DNA of 57,168 nucleotides from a virus. The notes beneath the pieces were generated by a model. It did no database searches and was not told the DNA's origin. It was given only the letters and a program-made list of their open reading frames with translations. How positions within the stretch are numbered: position 1 is the stretch's first letter; every line of letters starts with the position of its first letter. The DNA is taken from IMG/VR virus record IMGVR_UViG_3300037262_000028, positions 1 through 57,168 of that record. One strand, 5' to 3'. Shown here one piece after another: positions 1-6,986 of the stretch. The position numbers and the translations under genes were made by a program.

Positions 1-59
1 TGCACAGATGTATGTGCATGGGACTGAGCGTAAAAGTCCTAATTTTATCAAAGAAGTTT
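1..59. repeat. Terminal direct repeat, left copy
   Basis: These 59 bases are identical to the last 59 bases of the window. The open reading frame at the right end continues in frame into position 60, so this is the overlap of a circular assembly rather than an internal duplication. A 59-base overlap looks like an assembler k-mer (inference). The genome is then about 57109 bp, circularly permuted or circular in its replicating form. Confidence 0.95.
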
Positions 60-127
60 ATTGTGAACGGCAAGATAAAATCCAAGCAGCCATTACCAAA
101 CTAACTAATCTGGAGAGTGGATCATGA
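1..127 (+). CDS. Hypothetical protein, 3' part of junction-spanning gene
   Basis: This is the C-terminal part of the gene that begins at 56913. The frame enters with position 2 as a codon start and stops with TGA at 125-127. That stop overlaps the ATG of the next gene (ATGA), which suggests translational coupling. The joined product is about 107 residues, mostly polar and helical. It begins MSNKSEPVAWINNSAL, which resembles small phage proteins that open with a PVAWIN-type motif. No function is recognised. Confidence 0.75.
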   Translation, partial: AQMYVHGTERKSPNFIKEVYCERQDKIQAAITKLTNLESGS

Positions 128-883
128 GTGATCGAATAATTTGTTGGTTCTCGTGTGGTGCAGCCAGTGCAGTTGCAACAAAACTGACGCTTTCCGCATA
201 TCCAGCCGAAAAAATTACGATTGCCCGTTGCATCGTCAAGGAAGAGCACGAAGATAATGAGCGTTTCGCTCTTGATTGCGAAAAATGGTTTAATCATCCG
301 ATCACTAACTTGATAGATGTTGAGCATGGTGGATCAGTCTATGAAGTTATTAGACGAAGAAACTATATCAGTGGAGTGCTTGGCGCACCCTGCACGATGA
401 TTCTCAAAAAAAAGAGTCAGGGAAAATTTTCAGCGTCCGACTGATAAGCATGTTTTCGGATACACAAATGACGGAAATGATATCAAGCGATGGAATAATT
501 TTCTTGACGCAAATAATATTGATGCCGAAGCGCCATTGATTGACAGAGGGTTGACTCACGCTAATTGCCTGTCAATGATTGAGACTGCGGGGATACAGCT
601 GCCAGTCATGTATAAGCTTGGTTATCAGCACAATAATTGCATAGGCTGTGTAAAATCAAGCGGTGCAGGATACTGGAACAAAATACGCGACGATTTTCCA
701 GAGCAGTTTAATCGTATGGCAACGGAATCTCGAAGACTTGGTGTGAGAATGATTAAGGTGAAATCTGAAAGAATATTTCTTGATGAACTAAAACCGGGTA
801 CTGGGAAATACCAAGACGAACCGGAAATACAATGTGGTGCATTTTGCGAAATGGCAAACAAGGAAATGCTGGAGGGGAAATGA
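124..883 (+). pseudogene. PAPS reductase/PP-loop family protein, frameshifted
   Basis: Frame 124-444 holds a PP-loop-like start (WFSCGAASAVATKL, residues 8-21) and a GAPCT motif. The matching C-terminal half lies in another frame, up to 883, with LGYQHNNCIGCVKSSGAGYWNK, GAFCE and conserved cysteines. Removing one A from the run of eight A at 406-413 joins them into one protein of about 252 residues, the normal length for phage phosphoadenosine phosphosulfate reductase-like proteins. Family members activate substrates with ATP or reduce sulfonucleotides; the role in phages is not settled. The shift needed is +1, so canonical -1 slippage would not repair it. A sequencing or assembly indel or a true mutation is more likely. 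It overlaps its neighbours by ATGA on both sides. Confidence 0.8.
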
Positions 884-1083
884 GCTACAACGTAAATAAT
901 CCGCCGAAAAGTGAAAATATTAATTTCATCGGTAAGCGTGTAGGCGCAGCTAAATCAGCAGGAGTTAATTGGCGCACCGCAAAGGTCGATGGAGAATCAC
1001 GATTCCAGACGCAAGATTTTAATTTTAGTCGCTACAACTTTGAAGTTGAGCATGGCGTAATAACTAAACAATGGATGGGCTAA
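880..1083 (+). CDS. Hypothetical protein (67 aa)
   Basis: The start at 880 was chosen because its ATG overlaps the upstream TGA (ATGA) and GGAGGGG lies just before it. A longer reading from 832 would sit inside the PAPS-reductase-like gene. The product is polar, begins MSYNVNNPPKSENINFIGKR and has no membrane segment or recognised domain. It belongs to the rightward operon of small genes crossing the junction. Confidence 0.6.
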   Translation: MSYNVNNPPKSENINFIGKRVGAAKSAGVNWRTAKVDGESRFQTQDFNFSRYNFEVEHGVITKQWMG

Positions 1084-1118
1084 TCGTGCCCCAACTATCA
1101 CCAACTAAAGGAGCTGAA

Positions 1119-1313
1119 ATGAACCAACAACAGAAACAGCAAATATTGGATGCGCTGCGGATTGGTGACCATAGCACAATAGCCCTGTACATGCAGGTTG
1201 ACACTAAAAGCGAAGAATTGGCATTAGTTAGAAATCAAACGCTGATTCACGCAGCCATCAAAGAACTAGAAGCAATGCCGACAGAAGTACAACCTAACGG
1301 AGAAGTGAAATGA
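1119..1313 (+). CDS. Hypothetical protein (64 aa)
   Basis: The ATG at 1119 is preceded by AAAGGAG at good spacing, so it is preferred to an upstream ATG at 1071 that would overlap the previous gene. The product begins with a glutamine-rich stretch (MNQQQKQQILDALRIGD) and looks mostly helical. Its stop overlaps the next ATG at 1310. No function is recognised. Confidence 0.6.
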   Translation: MNQQQKQQILDALRIGDHSTIALYMQVDTKSEELALVRNQTLIHAAIKELEAMPTEVQPNGEVK

Positions 1314-2074
1314 AAATCGAAGCAATTAAATTACTATCAGGAACGCACGCAGATACAGCTACAACTGGTCACGGCTGTTTTATGAATGTCATCAGTTATC
1401 TTAATGGTGAAGCACAAATAACCGATAAATCAACCTGCGTTTGCCCTACGATCAGGCTAATAGCAATCTGGCTAAACGATTTTGCTGATGACGAACTGCG
1501 TCAGCGTATGGTGCCGTTTATTCTACGTGCATTCGGCTCTGCTACAGACAACAAAGTTGAGATGGAGCGTCGATTGAAAGCAGTTGTTAAGTATGCGGAA
1601 TTTAACGCGAGACTGGCAGCATATTTTGCCAAGTCCGCCGGGTACGCCGGGTACGCCGTCGAGTACGCCAAGTCCGCCGTCGGGTACGCCCAGTCCGCCG
1701 TCGGGTACGCCCAGTCCGCCGCCGAGTCCGCCGCCAAGTCCGCCCAGTACGCCGCCCAGTACGCCAAGTCCGCCGGGTACGCCGCCAAGTCCGCCCAGTA
1801 CGCCGCCCAGTACGCCGTCGAGTCCGCCGTCGAGTCCGCCGTCGGGTACGCCCAGTCCGCCGCCGAGTCCGCCGCCAAGTCCGCCGGGTACGCCGCCCAG
1901 TACGCCAAGTCCGCCGGGTACGCCGCCATGAAAGAAGCTAGCTTCCAAGCCGGGTTAGATTTCCTTGATGAAGTATGCCCACCACTGGAAGCATTGGATA
2001 AGGTTATTTTGAGCAGGGTTACGGAGTTGCAGAAGCTGAATGAAGCAATGCCAACTACGGAGGAAGTGAAATGA
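1310..2074 (+). CDS. Alanine-heptad repeat protein (254 aa)
   Basis: Residues 1-105 form a globular N-terminus with a CVCP motif followed by an LND...LRQRMVPFILRAFG segment, resembling a conserved family of phage and bacterial hypothetical proteins. Residues about 107-206 are a run of short units ending in SA or YA, alternating three and four residues (for example KSA-VGYA-QSA-VGYA). A 3+4 spacing gives a heptad, so a long alanine-packed helix or coiled coil is likely (inference). The C-terminal 48 residues are ordinary. The start follows the upstream stop by ATGA overlap. The DNA under the repeat is GC-rich and open in several frames, but only this frame has the conserved flanks. Confidence 0.75.
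   Translation: MKIEAIKLLSGTHADTATTGHGCFMNVISYLNGEAQITDKSTCVCPTIRLIAIWLNDFADDELRQRMVPFILRAFGSATDNKVEMERRLKAVVKYAEFNARLAAYFAKSAGYAGYAVEYAKSAVGYAQSAVGYAQSAAESAAKSAQYAAQYAKSAGYAAKSAQYAAQYAVESAVESAVGYAQSAAESAAKSAGYAAQYAKSAGYAAMKEASFQAGLDFLDEVCPPLEALDKVILSRVTELQKLNEAMPTTEEVK
1631..1927 (+). repeat. Low-complexity GTACGCC/AGTCCGCC repeat tract
   Basis: About 300 bases are built almost only from 6-, 9- and 12-base units ending in TACGCC or TCCGCC. The tract encodes the (x)(S/Y)A repeat of the surrounding gene. All units keep a multiple of three, so expansion or contraction would change helix length without breaking the frame. Confidence 0.9.
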
Positions 2075-2298
2075 ACCGCACAGTCGAAATTTTTAGGTAT
2101 GAATGGATTGATCCAAAAACCTGCAAGGCTAAGCATCTGGTGCCTGATGGTAAGGCAGTATTCCACCGATTCGGCCAAGATTATGAAGAATTCGAATCTG
2201 GTGGTTGCATGTTCCCGATTGCTATTATCGAGCGTGATAATGGCAAGGTTGAGATTGTGCCTGCCAGTCAAATTAAGTTTATTAAGGAACAGCCATGA
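2071..2298 (+). CDS. Hypothetical protein (75 aa)
   Basis: A compact protein, probably mainly beta, beginning MNRTVEIFRYEWIDPKTCKA with a GGCMFPIAIIERDNGKVEIVP segment typical of small phage proteins that use the phrase 'E..NG.V..V'. Its ATG overlaps the upstream stop (ATGA) and its own stop overlaps the next start. No domain is assigned. Confidence 0.65.
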   Translation: MNRTVEIFRYEWIDPKTCKAKHLVPDGKAVFHRFGQDYEEFESGGCMFPIAIIERDNGKVEIVPASQIKFIKEQP

Positions 2299-2387
2299 AC
2301 CAAGCCGATATATTGAAGCTGGCAGAGATTAATCTGGATTCTGAATCAGAATCAGTCATTAAGCTATTACAGGAGAAATTGAAATGA
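2295..2387 (+). CDS. Small hypothetical protein (30 aa)
   Basis: A 30-codon frame linked by ATGA overlaps to the genes on both sides (2295-2298 and 2384-2387), which is the main support. The product is an acidic-then-basic short helix ending LLQEKLK. It is too short for a functional assignment and could be a coupling leader for the next gene. Confidence 0.5.
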   Translation: MNQADILKLAEINLDSESESVIKLLQEKLK

Positions 2388-2620
2388 CCAGAATAGTTGC
2401 TAAATTTCATGTCGGTGATCAGGTAACGCACATTAAAACTGGTCATGGCTACCGGATAGAAGTTGAACCGTCACAATGCTTTATCGAATCAACTGGCGAA
2501 CCAGCGTACGCTTATCGCAGTGCGGACGGGTTGTTGTGGATACGCGGACAAATTCAGATGGAAGATGGGCGGTTTAAGTTAAGCCCGATAAGTACCGCGC
2601 CCGGGCAGCGCACAGATTAA
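2384..2620 (+). CDS. Hypothetical protein (78 aa), KOW/SH3-like
   Basis: The N-terminus reads as a small beta-barrel with FHVGDQVTHIKTGHGYRI, a pattern seen in DUF1653-like and KOW-like small phage proteins. This is a loose resemblance, not an assignment. It overlaps the previous gene by ATGA and is the last gene of the rightward operon. The leftward late operon ends 11 bases beyond it. Confidence 0.6.
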   Translation: MTRIVAKFHVGDQVTHIKTGHGYRIEVEPSQCFIESTGEPAYAYRSADGLLWIRGQIQMEDGRFKLSPISTAPGQRTD

Positions 2621-2631
2621 CTTAACCGCTA

Positions 2632-4056
2632 TCACTGCCCCAGCCCGGATAAAAACGCTTTGGTAAATCCCAGTGTGCCAGCCGTACCGACACTACCGTA
2701 ATTATTACAGGTGTCACTTGACGTGTTAGGTGACGCCTGGGTGGCACAATCAAAATCGCGCGAATAGGCCCAGGGGGTGATCCGGTTTAAGCCATTTGCA
2801 GTGAACCAGGTCGTTATTGTAGCCACATCGGCAATCGTAAGAAAGTCGATCGTACCTCCCACCCAGTCATTGCCGCCTATATACGGATTTACACCAAGAT
2901 TAGCGTAAGGGATTCCGTTGTAGTTATGCGCGTTCTGCATCTCCTGAATAACCGATAACCCCATCTCGCACACGCCGGCCGAAATAACGCACTGATTAGA
3001 TTGCTGTAAAAAATCGCCAGCCTGCAGCACAAATACGTAATTAGTAACCGGATAGACCGCCATAGCTTCCTGAATCCAGACAGCATACTGAGAGAAGCCG
3101 GTAGAGCATCCGACTGAACAGGCGTTGCCGCCAACCTGAAAACTCCATTGCAGACCTGGGTAAGTCGTCTGCGCGTAGTTCATCTCTTCGATAAGATTAA
3201 AGACGTCGTTTTGGGAATAGTTCGGCGTTGACGTGCCAAATACCCCCGATGTTATATTTAAACTGGCCGCTACATTATTCACCTTACCAACTAAATACGT
3301 CCCTGTTCCGCCTGTCCCAGTGCAGGATCCGCAGGCAGTCACCCCGTTTAGCTGGGAACCGCTCATCGCGATGATATAGTACACACCCACTGCCAGACCG
3401 TTATTATATATTTCCTGCCCCAGTGATACCGGCGTAGTGTCGGCGGTCACTGTCAGGATGTTACCCACACCTGTGCAGTCAGAATTACAAATAGTGCCCG
3501 TATAAGAACTGTTGACAATAGTCTGCCCTTCAATGTCAAAGTCAAAACCTAACAAATTAGGACTCACGAACGTATTCACGTAAGTCATGAACGCCGTATT
3601 ATTAGGGCTGGTGCCTGAATTACATTTAAAGGTGTGCCCTGCACCCCCGGCGGAGACAAAATAGGTTTTACCGTTTGCAATGAATGAGGGAATGTTGACA
3701 GCAGCAGCAACAGCAGCCGGAATATTAGGCTCGAAGATGGGCATCGGACAGGTTGTTGATGCCGGGTTGTTAACAGTGAATCCCCAGGTTAGCGTTTTAA
3801 GATCCGGTGGCATTGAGGACCAGACACTTTGCGCAAACTGCGTGGACACAGTTTGCGTAGTCAGCGATGTGATAATTGAATTAGGGTAGATCGCGTAGTG
3901 AGGGTCGTAAGGATAAAGGCCCCCTGACGCATTTGCCGCCGTATTGGACGTATAGGTGTAGTCGTCACTATACAACATGAAAGGGGCAAAAGTGACCTGC
4001 GCACTGGCAACGGAAAACATCAGCGCAAATAAAACAAAAGAAACTAATTTTTTCAT
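2632..4056 (-). CDS. Secreted GH18 chitinase-like protein with inserted Gly/Thr domain
   Basis: A 474-residue protein with a Sec signal peptide at residues 1-19 (MKKLVSFVLFALMFSVASA). Residues 169-176 (LGFDFDIE) match the glycoside hydrolase 18 catalytic motif DGxDxDxE with E176 as acid/base; the first Asp is replaced by Leu. A late PWAYSRDFDC segment fits the last barrel strand. GH18 enzymes cleave beta-1,4-N-acetylglucosamine links in chitin or related glycans. Between the motif and the next helix, about residues 197-268 match the Gly/Thr domain found in the virion proteins. It is the last gene of the late operon, beside the lipase. The substrate could be chitin, a host surface glycan or peptidoglycan; the sequence does not decide. 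Confidence 0.75.
   Translation of the reverse strand: MKKLVSFVLFALMFSVASAQVTFAPFMLYSDDYTYTSNTAANASGGLYPYDPHYAIYPNSIITSLTTQTVSTQFAQSVWSSMPPDLKTLTWGFTVNNPASTTCPMPIFEPNIPAAVAAAVNIPSFIANGKTYFVSAGGAGHTFKCNSGTSPNNTAFMTYVNTFVSPNLLGFDFDIEGQTIVNSSYTGTICNSDCTGVGNILTVTADTTPVSLGQEIYNNGLAVGVYYIIAMSGSQLNGVTACGSCTGTGGTGTYLVGKVNNVAASLNITSGVFGTSTPNYSQNDVFNLIEEMNYAQTTYPGLQWSFQVGGNACSVGCSTGFSQYAVWIQEAMAVYPVTNYVFVLQAGDFLQQSNQCVISAGVCEMGLSVIQEMQNAHNYNGIPYANLGVNPYIGGNDWVGGTIDFLTIADVATITTWFTANGLNRITPWAYSRDFDCATQASPNTSSDTCNNYGSVGTAGTLGFTKAFLSGLGQ
3253..3468 (-). repeat. Gly/Thr insertion domain in GH18 protein
   Basis: Residues about 197-268 contain VGNILTVTADTTPVSLGQ, a GLAVGVYYI turn, GTGGTGTYLV and ASLNIT, the same order of elements as in the virion proteins, though more divergent and with added cysteine pairs (CNSDC, CGSC). 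Confidence 0.65.
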
Positions 4057-4716
4057 TTACTTCTCCGGATGGGCGCTAAATTTTAGCGTGCCCTGATAAT
4101 ACAGTTTAGATGAATGCCAGTGGGCAGGAAGAAAACGTAAAAAACCCGGCGGGTACCGGGTTATAAAAGTGTGCGGATAAGGCGGCCCGTAGGGGTATTC
4201 AGGTACCACTGGTACCAAATCGCCGAACCACTTTAGTTTTTTAAACACGTTACGAAACGATATACCCGGTATGTTTTTTTGCACCCAGCTGCAAAATTGT
4301 TTTTCACCCGCGTTAGGACAGGCGAACAGAATGCAGGACACTTCTTTAAAACCTGCCAGTATCAGTTCCGCTGCGCACAGTACGCCTTCACCTGCGCCTT
4401 TAGAGTGGCCGCTGACAACGATTTTAAAACCCGCAGGAATATCAGGTATCAGGAACTTTAAAATGGCGGGCAGATTCTCGTAGAAGCCACTGTGAACATT
4501 GCCAAACGTCGGGTGCCGGTAAGGTAGCACATCGAAGTCGGCAATCCAGCCGTGCAGATTGGCCGTGCCCTGAAAGCAAATGTGAAACACGCCATCAACG
4601 ATAGCGGTTCCACAGATGGTTTCACCAGCCTGATACAGCTTACTGAATGCGGCTTTATTAATCGGAAAGTAGATATACGTACAAGCCAATTTCGCCGCAT
4701 TAGTTAAATCGCTCAT
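4057..4716 (-). CDS. Lipase class 3-like alpha/beta hydrolase
   Basis: A 219-residue protein with the Lipase_3 layout: FQGTANLHGWIADFD (oxyanion region, residues 48-62), VHSGFYE, and the nucleophile elbow GHSKG with Ser105. D165 (FGDLVP) and a histidine in PAHWHSS near residue 196 complete a likely triad. No signal peptide is visible, so release may follow lysis. It sits between the lysis genes and the chitinase-like gene. A role against host membrane lipids or storage esters is an inference. Confidence 0.75.
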   Translation of the reverse strand: MSDLTNAAKLACTYIYFPINKAAFSKLYQAGETICGTAIVDGVFHICFQGTANLHGWIADFDVLPYRHPTFGNVHSGFYENLPAILKFLIPDIPAGFKIVVSGHSKGAGEGVLCAAELILAGFKEVSCILFACPNAGEKQFCSWVQKNIPGISFRNVFKKLKWFGDLVPVVPEYPYGPPYPHTFITRYPPGFLRFLPAHWHSSKLYYQGTLKFSAHPEK

Positions 4717-4717
4717 A

Positions 4718-5017
4718 TCACGCAGGCTGATGCTGTACTTCAGTTGCCGGTGTGTTGAGTGCTACCCACGCTGTATGCGTAGCCAGCACACCCTGGCCAA
4801 TGGTGGCGAATGTTGACGCCAGTTCAGCCTGCGTCATCAGCCCTGCAGCCTGAATTTGCTGCGCGGCCTGCAAAAACTGCAAAGCCAGCGGTGCCAGCGC
4901 CGCAGCGCTGGATACCGCAGGGTTTGCCGCGACTAAAGCTGGCGCTAAAGCAGTTAGTGTCGATACCAGCGTCGTTTCAATAGTTGACGCTGTACCTGGT
5001 TCGTTAGTTGAGTCCAT
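4718..5017 (-). CDS. Hypothetical alanine-rich protein (99 aa)
   Basis: The start at 5017 was chosen because it forms a TAATG overlap with the stop of the upstream lipoprotein gene. A longer reading would lie wholly over that gene. The product is rich in Ala, Thr and Leu with a middle stretch, AALAPLALQFLQAAQQIQAAGL, that is helical and mildly hydrophobic. Function unknown; lysis or exoenzyme region. Confidence 0.6.
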   Translation of the reverse strand: MDSTNEPGTASTIETTLVSTLTALAPALVAANPAVSSAAALAPLALQFLQAAQQIQAAGLMTQAELASTFATIGQGVLATHTAWVALNTPATEVQHQPA

Positions 5018-5334
5018 TATTTTGCTCCCTGTTGAACTGCAATTGTTGCTGCCAGTGTCGTTACAGCAGCGGTAATCTGCGCCGTCGCTGCGTCCGGACT
5101 CGCCGGTAGTGCTTTTCCCGTACATAGTGGTGTCACCTGGCTGTCCAGCGTGTTGATAGCGCTGATCTGAACTGCTGTCAGCTTGCCTGCGTCCCGTAAC
5201 TGTAAAATGGTGGCGAAACTGGTTTTGTAAGCCGTACATGCCTGAACGAAACCAACTTGCGCCGACTGAGTTGTTGCGCAGGCGGTTAAACCAAGGCACA
5301 ACATAACGGCCAAAAAACTGAATAACTTGCTCAT
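5017..5334 (-). CDS. Phage lipoprotein
   Basis: A 105-residue protein with a clear lipoprotein signal peptide: MSKLFSFLAVMLCLGLTAC gives a lipobox LTAC with Cys19, and no Asp at +2, so outer-membrane sorting is expected. The mature part is helical, Ala/Thr-rich, with two further cysteines. It lies after the endolysin and a small membrane protein, the place where a spanin outer-membrane subunit is often found. It is longer than typical Rz1 and not proline-rich, so a spanin role is only possible. Confidence 0.7.
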   Translation of the reverse strand: MSKLFSFLAVMLCLGLTACATTQSAQVGFVQACTAYKTSFATILQLRDAGKLTAVQISAINTLDSQVTPLCTGKALPASPDAATAQITAAVTTLAATIAVQQGAK

Positions 5335-5546
5335 TTTGTATCCTCATTAAGTGGTGAAGCGGGGCTTTTAGATGAACCTAACGTATTAAAAATACCGAGG
5401 CCGGTTCCCGCCGCGGTTAAACCCATAACGACTAATGATCCGTCATACGTCGGATAAACAACTTTTAAATATTGAATGAACGCCAGACCGCCAATTACGC
5501 CGGCATAACTTAAAAATTTTAATACTGCCGCTAAGTTAGGATTCAT
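5331..5546 (-). CDS. Small membrane protein, holin-like
   Basis: A 71-residue protein with two hydrophobic segments (about residues 8-25 and 37-56) and a charged tail, the shape of class II holins or holin partners. It overlaps the endolysin stop and the lipoprotein start by a few bases. A second holin/antiholin or a membrane anchor is possible. Confidence 0.65.
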   Translation of the reverse strand: MNPNLAAVLKFLSYAGVIGGLAFIQYLKVVYPTYDGSLVVMGLTAAGTGLGIFNTLGSSKSPASPLNEDTK

Positions 5547-6040
5547 GATGTCACCGTATCGTACTGAGTTAAATTACGCGCGCTTATTTCGTCCGTCAGC
5601 ATCGTTGCGTAATTAGGGTTTGTCGAATAACCGGCTGCCGCAATCGCCTGAATAAAATCATTCACATTTGTTGTCTGAAACGCGGCTGCGTAACGTTGAT
5701 TAGTACGCAGAAAATTAGCGTGGTCCTGAATTGATGAAAGCCAGTCAGGATAGCTACGCCAGTTCGCCTGCACAATAATTTTTTTATATCCGCTTGCCGG
5801 ATTAGTTGGGTCAACCAAAACATCTTCGCCAGTAGGCATCGAAAACGTCGCGCCGGTCCAGCCTGAATCCGCCTTGATGCCAAACAGATTGTTAGCTTGC
5901 TGGGTTAGCTCACTGCCGCCCCAGCTCGATTCAAAAATAGCCTGAACGATGACAAAGGAAGGCCAGATGCCTGATGCTGCAAAACCAGATTGCGCAACCG
6001 GGGCTATAGTAGTAATAAAATCAGCCGGCGTCATAGTCAT
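5543..6040 (-). CDS. Endolysin, glucosaminidase (GH73/FlgJ-like)
   Basis: A 165-residue single-domain protein. VQAIFESSWGGSELTQQANNLFGIK (residues 32-56) is the signature of the glucosaminidase/FlgJ family, with Glu37 the likely catalytic acid. Later YPDWLSSIQDHANFL and AIAAAGYSTNPNYA match the family ending. It cleaves the glycan backbone of peptidoglycan. There is no signal peptide, so it depends on a holin. It overlaps the upstream holin gene by 20 bases. Confidence 0.85.
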   Translation of the reverse strand: MTMTPADFITTIAPVAQSGFAASGIWPSFVIVQAIFESSWGGSELTQQANNLFGIKADSGWTGATFSMPTGEDVLVDPTNPASGYKKIIVQANWRSYPDWLSSIQDHANFLRTNQRYAAAFQTTNVNDFIQAIAAAGYSTNPNYATMLTDEISARNLTQYDTVTS

Positions 6041-6311
6041 CCTTATCTGTATGGGTTCTGTCTTCTAATAACCCTTCGCGTTTCTCCCGCAACCGGGTTA
6101 TTTTCAACTCGCTTATTTTTATTTTTAATACGACACACCCGATAAGACAACCCAGAAACAGAGATATCCAGCCCAGCGCATCCTGGCTGACGTGGTATGC
6201 AATTTCAAGGAACCCCATCAGTCCCGTCGATATGGCTGTCGTCGCCGCCGCCGTCGGGGTTTCCAGAATCTCTTTCACTTTCTCGGTGACTATCTGGGTA
6301 AGTATGTTCAT
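6021..6311 (-). CDS. Holin-like membrane protein (96 aa)
   Basis: After an amphipathic N-terminus there are two hydrophobic stretches (about residues 22-40 and 46-66) and a highly charged tail (RLREKREGLLEDRTHTDKDD), typical of phage holins. Position directly before the endolysin, with a 20-base overlap, supports the role of timing and endolysin release at the inner membrane. Confidence 0.7.
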   Translation of the reverse strand: MNILTQIVTEKVKEILETPTAAATTAISTGLMGFLEIAYHVSQDALGWISLFLGCLIGCVVLKIKISELKITRLREKREGLLEDRTHTDKDDYDAG

Positions 6312-6396
6312 TATGAAATTCTTTCACTAAATAAATGGACCAGATTATAATCGCGAGAAAATACAACCCAACGAGGATATCGCTTAAAGTCGCCAT
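6205..6396 (-). CDS. Possible nested small membrane protein
   Basis: An out-of-frame 63-codon reading overlaps the end of the upstream membrane gene and the start of the holin. It has one clear hydrophobic helix (residues 8-24) followed by a charged, Asp/Ser/Gly-rich tail, the shape of nested lysis regulators. The ribosome site is weak (AAGAAAAAC), so it may be spurious. Confidence 0.25.
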   Translation of the reverse strand: MATLSDILVGLYFLAIIIWSIYLVKEFHNEHTYPDSHRESERDSGNPDGGGDDSHIDGTDGVP

Positions 6397-6724
6397 CTGT
6401 TTTTCTTATTAAAAGTAGTCTTAGATAAGTTAATGCGACAATACCGGTGATAGCGTCGTGGTAAAAATAAGGGTAAGCGGGCCATTTTAAAACAAACCAG
6501 GCCACAATTTGAATGCCCATCTGAGCCAGGGCCAAAAGAGAAATATCTTTCATTAACTTAGTCGGCTTCGTTTTAATTAAAAACAGCAGCGCCAGTAAAT
6601 TGAAATTAACACATACAAATAAATAAGCCTCATTCGTTGGAATGAGGCTTAAAATGTGATGCGAAAAGCAGTCAGCCCAAAGCAAAATAAAAAAGGCTGT
6701 TATCCGCGACTGTAGCCCGCGCAC
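6311..6724 (-). CDS. Polytopic membrane protein (137 aa)
   Basis: GTG start at 6724, three bases from the upstream stop. About four hydrophobic helices are visible: residues 8-24, 35-50, 60-82 and 90-105. No motif is recognised. Its place before the holin suggests a lysis-module membrane protein, perhaps an accessory holin. A perfect 12-bp-arm inverted repeat lies within the coding region (6624-6651). Confidence 0.6.
   Translation of the reverse strand: MRGLQSRITAFFILLWADCFSHHILSLIPTNEAYLFVCVNFNLLALLFLIKTKPTKLMKDISLLALAQMGIQIVAWFVLKWPAYPYFYHDAITGIVALTYLRLLLIRKTDGDFKRYPRWVVFSRDYNLVHLFSERIS
6624..6651. repeat. Perfect inverted repeat, 12-bp arms, 4-base loop
   Basis: TAAGCCTCATTC and its exact complement are separated by GTTG, inside the membrane-protein gene. 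On the minus strand it is followed by TTATTTATTTG, a weak U-tract, so it could act as an attenuator before the lysis genes. Chance within coding DNA is unlikely for a perfect 12-bp stem. Confidence 0.5.
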
Positions 6725-6726
6725 GA

Positions 6727-6939
6727 TTAGCCTTTAGGTGGTTCTGGTAAATTGCCGCCAACATCAGGCGTCACTTCGGGCGCTGTTTCAGGTGCCGCTT
6801 CGGGTTGGGTACCAGCGGCTTCAGGTGCAGCGCTGTCTGCACTGTCAGCTTTAAAAAAATTGCCAACTATTTGCTCGACGTCAGTAAGCAGTTTTTCTGC
6901 GTCAGCCTTCAGGTCGCTTTGTGGTTCTGTGTTATCCAT
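6727..6939 (-). CDS. Acidic, proline-rich hypothetical protein (70 aa)
   Basis: The N-terminal half is an acidic helix (DLKADAEKLLTDVEQIVGNFF). The C-terminal half is disordered with PEAAPETAPEV-type repeats. No domain is known. It lies between the fibre-associated gene and the lysis genes. Confidence 0.55.
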   Translation of the reverse strand: MDNTEPQSDLKADAEKLLTDVEQIVGNFFKADSADSAAPEAAGTQPEAAPETAPEVTPDVGGNLPEPPKG

Positions 6940-6986
6940 GATGCTTTCCGTATAAAAGTTTATGCTGCTAAAGACCGTATTTTACT

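Noticed and set aside
1501-2271. Long minus-strand and other-frame readings over the alanine repeat, including a proline-rich frame at 1584-1931
   Set aside because: They are by-products of a GC-rich triplet repeat without stops; they lack ribosome sites and the coupled flanks found in the 1310-2074 frame.
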